The notes under the pieces are model-generated. The model saw only the letters and a list, made by a program, of their open reading frames with translations. It was not told the DNA's origin and searched no databases. From Clostridia bacterium (GTDB lineage Bacteria; Bacillota; Clostridia; UBA1381), in NCBI GenBank assembly GCA_022768695.1, contig JALEPO010000184.1, positions 1 to 35,641 on the forward strand: a stretch of DNA of 35,641 bases. The letters are read 5' to 3'. Shown here one piece after another: positions 1-6,915 of this stretch. The position numbers and the translations under genes were made by a program. The number at the start of each line of letters is the position of its first letter. Position 1 is the stretch's first letter.

Positions 1-174
1 GTGTGTGCCATTGCAAGGAATATCGGACGTGACGGCGAGGAATATGCTGTTATGACATTAAGTGAGCTGCGTGACTATAAGGCGGATATGTTTACAACAG
101 TATTTATAGGAAATTCGCAGACGAGAGAAATAAAAGGAAAAATGGTGACTCCGAGAGGATATAAAAATGTATGA
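1..174 (+). CDS. cobJ: Precorrin-3B / cobalt-precorrin-3B C17-methyltransferase, C-terminal 57 residues (partial)
   Basis: An open frame enters at base 1 and ends at TGA 172-174. Its tail contains TTVFIGNSQT and GKMVTPRGYK, the conserved C-terminal end of the CobJ/CbiH methyltransferase family, which methylates C17 and contracts the corrin ring. The catalytic part lies left of the window. The stop overlaps the start of cobK by 8 bases, so it is the upstream member of the same cobalamin operon. Family assignment rests only on the tail motif and on operon position. In an anaerobic pathway the protein would be called CbiH. Confidence 0.85.
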   Translation: MCAIARNIGRDGEEYAVMTLSELRDYKADMFTTVFIGNSQTREIKGKMVTPRGYKNV

Positions 175-886
175 TGTTATATTGTTCGGCGGAACAGATG
201 AGGGACATAAAATTGCCGATTTTCTTTCGCAGAAAAACATAAGCCATATTGTGTGCGTGGCGACGGAATACGGCGCGCAAATTCTCGACAGTGTAAATGT
301 GCATACAGGAAGAATGACCGCTGAGGAAATGAAAGAGTTTTTTGAAGAAAAAGGCGCAAAGCTTGTTGTTGACGCGACACATCCTTATGCAGACAAGGTA
401 ACGGAGAATATAAAGAAAGCTTGTCAATGCAAATATATACGAATTGTACGAGGGGATATTGAGAGTAGCGGCAAGTCTTTTGATAATATGCGGTCGGCGG
501 CTGAGTATCTTGAGGGGACGGACGGAAATATTCTGATAACAACAGGCTCAAAGGAGCTTGCGTGTTTTTCGGGACTTTCCAAAAGAGCGTATGCCCGTGT
601 TCTGCCGACAGTGGAATCGATTAAGCTGTGTCAGGATGCAGGCTTTGAGATGAAGCGGATAATCTGTATGCAGGGGCCGTTTTCAAAGGAGTTAAATTCC
701 GCGCTTATTAATGAGCTTGACATAAAATATCTTGTCACAAAGCGCAGCGGAAAAAGCGGAGGCTTTGTGGAAAAAATTGAGGCGGCAAAAGAAAATAATA
801 CCGAATGTATAATAATAGACCGACCTGTAACAGAGGTTGGACTATCGGTTGAAGAAGCTGAAAAAATGATTTTGGAGTGGTTGTAA
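167..886 (+). CDS. cobK: Precorrin-6A / cobalt-precorrin-6A reductase
   Basis: This 239-residue protein has the CobK/CbiJ layout: a glycine-rich nucleotide-binding start (ILFGGTDEG, residues 5-13), the family signature DATHPYA at 69-75, LITTGSKEL at 123-131, MQGPFS at 168-173 and TKRSGKSGG at 191-199. The family uses NAD(P)H to reduce the macrocycle of (cobalt-)precorrin-6A in the cytoplasm. The length is normal. The ATG lies inside the end of cobJ and the next gene starts one base after its stop, so translation is probably coupled on both sides. Confidence 0.93.
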   Translation: MYDVILFGGTDEGHKIADFLSQKNISHIVCVATEYGAQILDSVNVHTGRMTAEEMKEFFEEKGAKLVVDATHPYADKVTENIKKACQCKYIRIVRGDIESSGKSFDNMRSAAEYLEGTDGNILITTGSKELACFSGLSKRAYARVLPTVESIKLCQDAGFEMKRIICMQGPFSKELNSALINELDIKYLVTKRSGKSGGFVEKIEAAKENNTECIIIDRPVTEVGLSVEEAEKMILEWL

Positions 887-887
887 T

Positions 888-2057
888 ATGAACATTTCTA
901 TAATAGGAGCAGGGGTGGGGGACACAAAAAACCTAACCTGCCAAGCGGCAGAAAAAATTGAAAATGCTGATATTATAATCGGTGCTAAACGTGTCATTGA
1001 GCCGTTTGCTGTCAGTGGTAAAAAGGTATTTTACGAATACAATGCTGAAAAAATTGTGGAGATTATCAAAAACAATCCGTGTGATAATGCGGCGGTGCTT
1101 TTTTCGGGCGATATTTCATTTTTCAGCGGCGCAAAAAAGCTGTGTAAAATATATCCTGATGCACAGGTAATTCCGGGCATAAGCTGCGTTTCATATTTTT
1201 GCTCAAAGGTCGGTATTCCGTATGACGACATGAATATTATTAGTATGCACGGCAGAAAGTGCAACATAGTAAGCGAGGTCAGAACGCACAGAAATACATT
1301 TGTATTGCTTGGCGAAAATCCATGCAGACGATTATCAGAGTTTAATCTTGCAGATGTGCGGGTATATATCGGAGAAAGACTATCCTATACTGATGAAAAA
1401 ATTATGGAGGGCAGTGCGGCAGATTTTACCGATATGCAGCTAAATCCCCTGTCGGTAATGATTATTGAAAATCCCAATTATTCCACCGGACTTAAAATCG
1501 GTATACCCGACTGTGAGTTTATAAGGGGAGATGTGCCTATGACTAAAAGTGAGGTTCGATGCGTCAGCATATCAAAGCTGAATATTGCAGATGACGATAT
1601 TTGCTGGGATATTGGCGCAGGAACAGGCTCGGTTACAGTCGAAATGGCGTTTTTATGTCCGCGCGGCACTGTGTACGCCATAGAAAAAAACAGCGCCGCA
1701 GCAGAGCTGATAAGGCTTAACTGCCGGAAATTCAAGACTGATAATGTAATCATAAAGGAAATTAATGCTCCCAAGTGCCTTGACGGCATAGAAGCGCCCG
1801 ATAAGGTGTTTATAGGCGGAAGCTCAGGAAATATGCGCGGAATAATTGAAACGGCACTTGTGAAAAATAAAGATGTACGTTTTGTGATAAATGCTATAGC
1901 GTTGGAAACATTATCAGAAGCTGTTTGTATTCTTGAGGATATGAATATGGAGTTTGAGGTATCGCAGATAAGTGCGGCAAGAAATAAAAAGGCAGGAAAG
2001 TTTAATCTTATGACAGGAATGAATCCTGTGTTTATAATAAGCGCAAAACGGAATTAA
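888..2057 (+). CDS. cobL: CbiE-CbiT fusion: precorrin-6B C5,15-methyltransferase (decarboxylating)
   Basis: The 389-residue product joins two methyltransferases. Residues 1 to about 205 are CbiE-like, of the tetrapyrrole methylase fold, with GVGDT (9-13), LFSGDISFFSG (71-81), IPGISC (95-100) and MHGR (120-123). From about residue 210 the protein is CbiT-like, with MTKSEVR (218-224) and the S-adenosylmethionine-binding DIGAGTGSVTVE (241-252). Together they methylate C5 and C15 and decarboxylate the acetate side chain at C12. CobL-type fusions are common, while many anaerobes keep the two parts separate. It starts with ATG one base after the cobK stop. Confidence 0.93.
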   Translation: MNISIIGAGVGDTKNLTCQAAEKIENADIIIGAKRVIEPFAVSGKKVFYEYNAEKIVEIIKNNPCDNAAVLFSGDISFFSGAKKLCKIYPDAQVIPGISCVSYFCSKVGIPYDDMNIISMHGRKCNIVSEVRTHRNTFVLLGENPCRRLSEFNLADVRVYIGERLSYTDEKIMEGSAADFTDMQLNPLSVMIIENPNYSTGLKIGIPDCEFIRGDVPMTKSEVRCVSISKLNIADDDICWDIGAGTGSVTVEMAFLCPRGTVYAIEKNSAAAELIRLNCRKFKTDNVIIKEINAPKCLDGIEAPDKVFIGGSSGNMRGIIETALVKNKDVRFVINAIALETLSEAVCILEDMNMEFEVSQISAARNKKAGKFNLMTGMNPVFIISAKRN

Positions 2058-2085
2058 TTTTGAGAGGAGTAAAATATATTCAGAT

Positions 2086-3426
2086 ATGAAAAAAATAATG
2101 TTGGCCGGTATATCAAGCGGCTCGGGAAAGACAACGGTGATATGTGCATTATTGCAATATCTTGTGAATAACGGCATTAACGTTACCTCGTTTAAATGCG
2201 GTCCGGATTATATTGATACAATGTTTCATAAGGAGGTTATAGGCACTCCGTCATATAATCTTGACAGCTTTTTTATGGACGATAGGACAGTAAATTATTT
2301 ATTTGAGAAGAACAGCGGCGACATAGCGGTTATTGAAGGGGTTATGGGCTTTTATGACGGAATGAATTATACGGAGAAGGCAAGCTCATATGATATTTCC
2401 GAAATTACAAATACACCTGTTATCCTTGTTGTGAATGCGAGGGGAATGGGTAATTCGGCAGGCGCTCTGATAAAAGGCTTTATGGATTACAGAAAGAATA
2501 ATATAAAAGGAGTAATATTTAACTGTGTGTCATCGCCTGTATATGAAAGGTTAAGGAAGATATGCGAAGAAATTGGAATTAAACCTTTGGGATACCTTCC
2601 TTTCTGTGAAAAAGCGAAAATTGAAAGCAGGCATCTGGGGCTTGTTACAGCGACAGAAATCAATGATTTAAAGGAAAAGCTTATGGTTTTAGCGGACACT
2701 GCGGCGCAGACGCTTGATATTAACGGTATACTGGAAATGGCAGCAGTATCGGAAAAAACGACATATATAAAAAATGTGCATCCTGTAAACCATATTCGTA
2801 TTGCTGTAGCGAGAGATAAAGCTTTTTGCTTTTATTATGAAGATAATTTACAGCTTTTGAGAGAGCTTGGCGCGGAAATAGTGGAATTCAGTCCTATGTC
2901 TGACGACGCTCTGCCTGAAAATATTGACGGTCTTATTTTGGGAGGAGGTTATCCTGAGATATATGCTGAGAAGTTGTCACAAAATATCTCTATGAAGGAA
3001 TCTATAAAAAATGCTGTCACTTCGGGATTGCCTTGTATTGCTGAATGCGGCGGATTTATGTATCTCCATGACGGAATGTGTGATGTGACCGGACGGTACT
3101 ATGATATGGTTGGCATAATAAATGGCAGATGTGCTCATACTGAACGCTTGCAGCGTTTTGGATATATAGAAATAGAAGCGCAAAGCGACAATATTTTTTG
3201 CAAAAAGGGCGAAAAAATTCGGGCGCATGAGTTTCACTATTATGACAGCGAAAACAATGGCGATGATTTTGTTGCAAGAAAGAACGGCAGCGAATGGGGG
3301 TGCGCGCATACGAGTGAAAATCTTTTTGCAGGATTTCCGCATATACATTTTTATGCGAACAGGAAGTTTGCCGAAAGCTTTATAGAACATTGTGAAAAGA
3401 GGAAGAAAAGTGTACAGGATAAATAA
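2086..3426 (+). CDS. cbiA: Cobyrinate a,c-diamide synthase (CbiA/CobB)
   Basis: This 446-residue protein has an N-terminal dethiobiotin-synthetase-like ATPase domain with the P-loop GISSGSGKTT (8-17) and the substrate motif KCGPDYIDTMFH (37-48). A C-terminal class I glutamine amidotransferase domain carries LILGGGYPE (283-291) and the nucleophile Cys321 in AECGGFMYL. The family uses glutamine and ATP to amidate carboxylates a and c of (cobalt) cobyrinic acid. A strong GAGAGGAG lies at 2062-2069, 16 bases before the ATG, which is farther than usual. No better in-frame start is visible. Confidence 0.94.
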   Translation: MKKIMLAGISSGSGKTTVICALLQYLVNNGINVTSFKCGPDYIDTMFHKEVIGTPSYNLDSFFMDDRTVNYLFEKNSGDIAVIEGVMGFYDGMNYTEKASSYDISEITNTPVILVVNARGMGNSAGALIKGFMDYRKNNIKGVIFNCVSSPVYERLRKICEEIGIKPLGYLPFCEKAKIESRHLGLVTATEINDLKEKLMVLADTAAQTLDINGILEMAAVSEKTTYIKNVHPVNHIRIAVARDKAFCFYYEDNLQLLRELGAEIVEFSPMSDDALPENIDGLILGGGYPEIYAEKLSQNISMKESIKNAVTSGLPCIAECGGFMYLHDGMCDVTGRYYDMVGIINGRCAHTERLQRFGYIEIEAQSDNIFCKKGEKIRAHEFHYYDSENNGDDFVARKNGSEWGCAHTSENLFAGFPHIHFYANRKFAESFIEHCEKRKKSVQDK

Positions 3427-4444
3427 GTTTGATGACGATGCGGCAAAAATGGCAAAAGAACGATGGAATAGTATTGCAAAGCCTCTTTACGGATTGGGTA
3501 AATTTGAGAAAACAATAATTGATATAGCCGGTATATCCGGCACAAGCGAGGTTGATATATCGAAAAGAGCGGTATTGGTAATGTGCGCTGATAACGGCAT
3601 TGTAGAGGAAGGTGTTACCCAGACGGGAGCAGAGGTGACGGCTGTTGTGACAGAAAATTTTGCGAAAGGGAAAACAAGCGTATGTGCAATGGCACGAACT
3701 GTCGGCGCGGAAGTTTTTCCGGTTGATGTTGGTGTTGACGCGGATATTGACGGTGTAAAGAATTGTAAGATTGCGTACGGAACAAGAAATTTTCTAAAAG
3801 AGTCGGCAATGTCTTATGCAGAAGCGGAAAAAGCGGTCAATATAGGGATTGAATGTGTAAAAGAGCTTGCAAAAAAGAGATATAAAATTATAGTAACAGG
3901 CGAAATGGGGATAGGAAATACAACCACAAGCGCGGCTGTTACGGCTGTTATTTTAAAACGCGGTGTAGCGGAGGTTACCGGAAGAGGCGCGGGACTTTCT
4001 TCCGAAGGCTTACATAGAAAAATTGAAGTGATAAAGGCAGCGATTGAAAAGCATAAGCCAAATCCCAATGATGCAATAGATGTGCTTTCAAAGGTCGGCG
4101 GATTTGACATTGCGGCATTGGCAGGAGTGTTTATAGGCGGCGCAATTTACAGAATACCAATTGTGATAGACGGTGTAATCAGCAGTGCGGCGGCTTTGTG
4201 CGCAGAGAAAATTGCTCCGGGCTGCAAGGATTTTATGATAGCATCACATTCTTCAAAGGAATCAGCGGAGGAATTAATTTTAAGCGCGCTCGGAAAATCT
4301 GCCGTAATATATGCTGATATGTGTCTTGGTGAGGGGACAGGCGGAGTAATGCTGCTGCCGCTTCTTGACGCGGCGCTGTCGGTTTACAGAGATATGGAAA
4401 CCTTTGAGGCTGTGGAAATAGAGGAATATGAGGAGTTGGTATAA
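3410..4444 (+). CDS. cobT: Nicotinate-nucleotide--dimethylbenzimidazole phosphoribosyltransferase
   Basis: From GTG 3410 the product has 344 residues. It carries the CobT signature GEMGIGNTTTSAA and the C-terminal LGEGTGGVM, whose Glu308 aligns with the catalytic glutamate (Glu317 in Salmonella CobT). The enzyme makes alpha-ribazole phosphate, the activated lower ligand. An in-frame GTG at 3392 would add six residues, but GTG 3410 has AGAGGA six bases upstream and is preferred. It overlaps cbiA by 17 bases. The stop TAA 4442-4444 shares one base with the next ATG. Confidence 0.94.
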   Translation: MYRINKFDDDAAKMAKERWNSIAKPLYGLGKFEKTIIDIAGISGTSEVDISKRAVLVMCADNGIVEEGVTQTGAEVTAVVTENFAKGKTSVCAMARTVGAEVFPVDVGVDADIDGVKNCKIAYGTRNFLKESAMSYAEAEKAVNIGIECVKELAKKRYKIIVTGEMGIGNTTTSAAVTAVILKRGVAEVTGRGAGLSSEGLHRKIEVIKAAIEKHKPNPNDAIDVLSKVGGFDIAALAGVFIGGAIYRIPIVIDGVISSAAALCAEKIAPGCKDFMIASHSSKESAEELILSALGKSAVIYADMCLGEGTGGVMLLPLLDAALSVYRDMETFEAVEIEEYEELV

Positions 4445-4947
4445 TGCTTGTGCTTGTTACAGGCGGAAGCGGAAGCGGAAAATCGGAGTTTGCAGAAAAT
4501 ATTGCGGCGGGGCTTGGCGGAAGCTTAACATATATTGCCGCAATGAAGCCGATTGATGATGAAACGGTAAAACGCATAGAACGCCACAGAAAAATGCGCA
4601 GCGGAAAGGGATTTTCTACTGTTGAGTGCTATACGGGAATAAAAAATCTTGACATATCCGCAACGGCGCTGCTTGAATGTATGTCAAATCTTACTGCTAA
4701 CGAGATGTATCTGCCGGAGGGCGCGGGCGAGAATACCGTTGAAGAAATTTTATCGGGAATAAATCATTTAAGAGCGGTATGTGATAATCTTGTGATTGTG
4801 ACAAACGAGATTGATTCGGATGGCATGGATTACAGCGATGAAACGGTAAGCTATATGAAAAATCTGGGTATGATAAACTGCAAAACAGCGGAATTTGCCG
4901 ATGAGGTTTATGAGGTTGTATGCGGAGTACCGGTCAGAATAAAATAA
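4444..4947 (+). CDS. cobU: Adenosylcobinamide kinase / guanylyltransferase (CobU), divergent C-terminal half
   Basis: The 167-residue protein has an intact P-loop GGSGSGKS (7-14), the RIERHR segment (44-49) that in CobU carries the guanylylated histidine, and LLECMSNLTANEM (76-88). It ends with ADEVYEVVCGVPVRIK as in the family. The family phosphorylates adenosylcobinamide and transfers GMP to it. The usual NEVGMGIVP block is replaced by NEIDSDGMDYSD, so the C-terminal active-site region is atypical. A second, shorter CobU homologue lies at 5883 with the opposite pattern of conserved parts (see findings). Confidence 0.88.
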   Translation: MLVLVTGGSGSGKSEFAENIAAGLGGSLTYIAAMKPIDDETVKRIERHRKMRSGKGFSTVECYTGIKNLDISATALLECMSNLTANEMYLPEGAGENTVEEILSGINHLRAVCDNLVIVTNEIDSDGMDYSDETVSYMKNLGMINCKTAEFADEVYEVVCGVPVRIK

Positions 4948-4958
4948 TTTGGAGGAGC

Positions 4959-4980
4959 TTAGTGTGAAAATTCACACTAA
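4959..4980. repeat. Perfect 10-bp inverted repeat after cobU
   Basis: The arms TTAGTGTGAA (4959-4968) and TTCACACTAA (4971-4980) are perfect complements separated by two bases. No T-run follows, so it is not a classic terminator. A strong GGAGGAG (4951-4957) sits just before it. GTG 4964 could open a six-codon reading frame ending at TGA 4982-4984. It may be an operator, a transcript-processing hairpin, or the remnant of an older start of the next gene. Confidence 0.55.
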
Positions 4981-4990
4981 TTGATTTAAT

Positions 4991-5032
4991 TGCCTGTGCG
5001 TTTTCGCCTGAAGGCAAAAACGCACATAGGCA
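4991..5032 (+). other. Long stem-loop in the cobU-cobS intergenic region
   Basis: The segment folds as TGCCT / TAGGCA outside, GTGCGTTTT / AAAACGCAC in the middle and GCC-TGAA-GGC at the tip, making an almost continuous stem of about 20 pairs. It lies directly upstream of the conserved cobS leader element. No run of T follows, so intrinsic termination is unlikely. It may stabilise the downstream transcript or insulate the leader fold. Confidence 0.6.
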
Positions 5033-5033
5033 T

Positions 5034-5121
5034 AAATCACCATTTAACGCCTTATCTGCCCACGATAAGGAGTTAAAGTTTTTCATTACTATTTGTGGGC
5101 AGAAAGGCTATGGTGATTTTT
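5034..5121 (+). promoter_or_regulatory. Candidate structured leader RNA (cobS copy of a two-copy element)
   Basis: The hairpin CCTTATC (5050-5056) / GATAAGG (5064-5070) has the loop TGCCCAC, which is exactly complementary to GTGGGCA at 5095-5101. Pairing of that loop would make a pseudoknot. As an alternative, GCCTTATCTGCCCAC can pair with GTGGGCAGAAAGGC (5095-5108). An outer helix AAATCACCAT (5034-5043) / ATGGTGATTT (5110-5119) would bury the likely Shine-Dalgarno GGTGA (5112-5116). The same core precedes mntP near 20511-20561. The sequence facts are direct, and a translational switch is inferred. I do not recognise a known riboswitch family in it. Confidence 0.65.
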
Positions 5122-5886
5122 ATGAGAGTTTTAAAGTCATTATGCTTGGCATTTTCGATGTATTCAAAAATTCCTATGCCAAATGTTTACTGGAGCAAGG
5201 AAAATATGAGATATTCGTTATGCTTTTTGCCTGTTATCGGCGCCGTTGTCGGCGGACTGCTTATGGCATGGTTTAGCATTTGTTTAAAGCTTGGAATCAA
5301 TAATGCCTGTTTTGCTGCCGCTGCGGCGGCAATACCTGTTTTTGTCACAGGCGGGATACATACTGACGGTTTTATTGATACGAGCGATGCGCTGTCCTCA
5401 TACGGCGATAAGCAAAAAAAGCTTGAAATATTAAAGGATCCCCATGTGGGTGCTTTTGGAATAATAAACGCGGTTGTTTATTACCTGCTGTACTTTGGAT
5501 TTCTGAATGAGATAAAAATTTACGGTGAAGCGGCAATGTTGGCACTGGGGTTTGTTATGTCGCGCTCTGTCTGCGCGGTAAGTATAATGATGCTCAGATG
5601 CGCTAAAAATACAGGACTTTTATTTAAATTTTCAACAGCAGCCAATAAGCCGGTTACACTTGCCGTAACGATGCTTATGCTGCTCGGCTGTGCCTTTGTG
5701 GTGATTTTGTTGAGCGCGTATATAGGTGCGGCAGTATTACTTTCGCTTGTTATTCTGTTTTTTTATTACAGATTTGTTATATATAATAAATTCGGAGGCA
5801 TAACAGGAGATACCTGCGGATGGCTTATAAAAATGTGTGAGCTTATCACGGTTATTGTTGTTGTTATTGGAGGAAAACTGGTTTGA
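5122..5886 (+). CDS. cobS: Adenosylcobinamide-GDP ribazoletransferase (cobalamin synthase)
   Basis: The 254-residue membrane protein has the CobS motifs FVTGGIHTDGFIDTSDAL and DPHVGAFGI, plus several hydrophobic segments, and ends next to a GGITGDTCGW motif typical of the family. It joins adenosyl-GDP-cobinamide to alpha-ribazole (phosphate) at the membrane. Earlier in-frame starts exist (GTG 5095, ATG 5110), but they lie inside the conserved leader. ATG 5122 has GGTGA five bases upstream and gives the usual CobS N-terminus. The stop overlaps the next TTG start. Confidence 0.92.
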   Translation: MRVLKSLCLAFSMYSKIPMPNVYWSKENMRYSLCFLPVIGAVVGGLLMAWFSICLKLGINNACFAAAAAAIPVFVTGGIHTDGFIDTSDALSSYGDKQKKLEILKDPHVGAFGIINAVVYYLLYFGFLNEIKIYGEAAMLALGFVMSRSVCAVSIMMLRCAKNTGLLFKFSTAANKPVTLAVTMLMLLGCAFVVILLSAYIGAAVLLSLVILFFYYRFVIYNKFGGITGDTCGWLIKMCELITVIVVVIGGKLV

Positions 5887-6254
5887 TTTTTATAATTGGC
5901 GGCAGATTTGCGGGAAAAGAAAAATTTGCAAAAAATACTTTGTTGATTGACAGCGCGGCGGGATATGACGCAGACTATGAAACGCTCAGAACAGCGGAGG
6001 CAGTTCGTGATTTTCATTTGCGTGTAAGAGCAGCTATTAACAGCGGATGTGACATAAAGACGGAAATTGACAGCCTTTTGCGTGATAATCCGAACGTAAT
6101 AATAATATCGGACGAGCTTGGCTGCGGTGTTGTTCCGATTGATAAAACTGATCGTGAATATAGGGAGCTGTCCGGTAGAATAAACTGTTATTTGTCTGAA
6201 AGAGCGGACAAGGTTTTTCGGGTTGTGTGCGGAATAGGGGTGAGAATAAAGTGA
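5883..6254 (+). CDS. Short CobU-like P-loop protein, second copy
   Basis: This 123-residue protein starts at TTG 5883, with GGAGGA about eight bases upstream and a 4-base overlap with cobS. Its C-terminal half is clearly CobU-like: DELGCGVVP (77-85), GRIN (98-101) and a CGIGVRIK end. The N-terminal P-loop is altered to GGRFAGKE (6-13), with Glu where Ser or Thr normally coordinates Mg. The middle of CobU, including the RxxxH guanylylation segment, is missing. It may be a pseudoenzyme, a subunit that complements the other CobU, or a kinase-only form. Family membership is clear and activity is uncertain. Confidence 0.75.
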   Translation: MIFIIGGRFAGKEKFAKNTLLIDSAAGYDADYETLRTAEAVRDFHLRVRAAINSGCDIKTEIDSLLRDNPNVIIISDELGCGVVPIDKTDREYRELSGRINCYLSERADKVFRVVCGIGVRIK

Positions 6255-6784
6255 TTGCATTAATAAGGCATGGTATGACAATGGGGAATAAGCTGCGACG
6301 CTATATCGGGGCTACAGATGAGAGTCTGTGCGATACTGAATGTTTAAAACGCACTTACCCCGATGCAGAGCTTGTTGTTTCAAGCCCTATGAAACGATGC
6401 GTTGAAACAGCAGAATTTATTTATCCCGACAAAAACAGAATTATAATAGATGATTTGCGTGAATGTGATTTCGGGATTTTTGAAAATAAAAGCTACGAAG
6501 ATTTAAAAAACAATTCGGCATATAAAAAATGGCTTGAAACTATGTGCAAAATGCCGTTTCCCGGCGGCGAATCACATGACGAGTTTAAGAAGCGGTGCAT
6601 AAAAAGCTTTAACGAAATAATTTCCCAAAATCCTAAAACAGATATAGCTTTTGTTATTCATGGCGGAACTATTATGGCGATTATGGAATCAATTTTTGAT
6701 GACGGCTTTTTTGATTATCAGGTCAGAAACGGCAGCGGATATGTTATTGATATAGCAGAAAGAAAAATAATATCACAATTGTAG
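6251..6784 (+). CDS. cobC: Histidine phosphatase family protein, probable alpha-ribazole phosphatase
   Basis: The 177-residue product begins VIALIRHGMT, the phosphohistidine motif of the branch 1 histidine phosphatases, with His7 as the expected nucleophile. It continues with SSPMKRCVETA, ECDFGIFENKSY and the second catalytic histidine in VIHGGTIMA. In a cob operon this family normally dephosphorylates alpha-ribazole-5'-phosphate or cobalamin-5'-phosphate. GTG 6251 overlaps the preceding stop by four bases and has GGGGTGA upstream. An in-frame GTG at 6227 lies deeper in the neighbour and is less likely. Confidence 0.85.
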   Translation: MIALIRHGMTMGNKLRRYIGATDESLCDTECLKRTYPDAELVVSSPMKRCVETAEFIYPDKNRIIIDDLRECDFGIFENKSYEDLKNNSAYKKWLETMCKMPFPGGESHDEFKKRCIKSFNEIISQNPKTDIAFVIHGGTIMAIMESIFDDGFFDYQVRNGSGYVIDIAERKIISQL

Positions 6785-6844
6785 CAATATGCCCTCTGAC
6801 GCTTCAGCGACGGTATAATTCGCGGCAGAAACGCAAAATAACAG

Positions 6845-6899
6845 AGTGATGTTTTTACCAAATAGCGCGCATATTTTTGCGTGCGTGAAAAATCATACT
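6845..6899 (+). other. Hairpin leader upstream of cbiB
   Basis: An inner stem GCGCGCA (6865-6871) / TGCGTGC (6878-6884) is extended by an outer imperfect stem between 6845-6858 and 6885-6899 (GATGTTTTTAC with GTGAAAAATC). It ends just before the ribosome binding site GAAAGGTGA of cbiB. It has no sequence similarity to the cobS/mntP element. It may tune cbiB translation or protect the message. The role is inferred. Confidence 0.45.
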
Positions 6900-6915
6900 G
6901 AAAGGTGACATTTAG

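Noticed and set aside
5095-5121. Upstream GTG start for cobS giving an N-terminus like that of an extended MntP (GRKAxVI)
   Set aside because: The peptide likeness simply reflects the shared leader RNA sequence. Both proteins start normally at the downstream ATG.
4948-5121. Cobalamin riboswitch
   Set aside because: I do not see the B12-box (GCCACTG) or the other conserved blocks, and the segment is too short for the full class.
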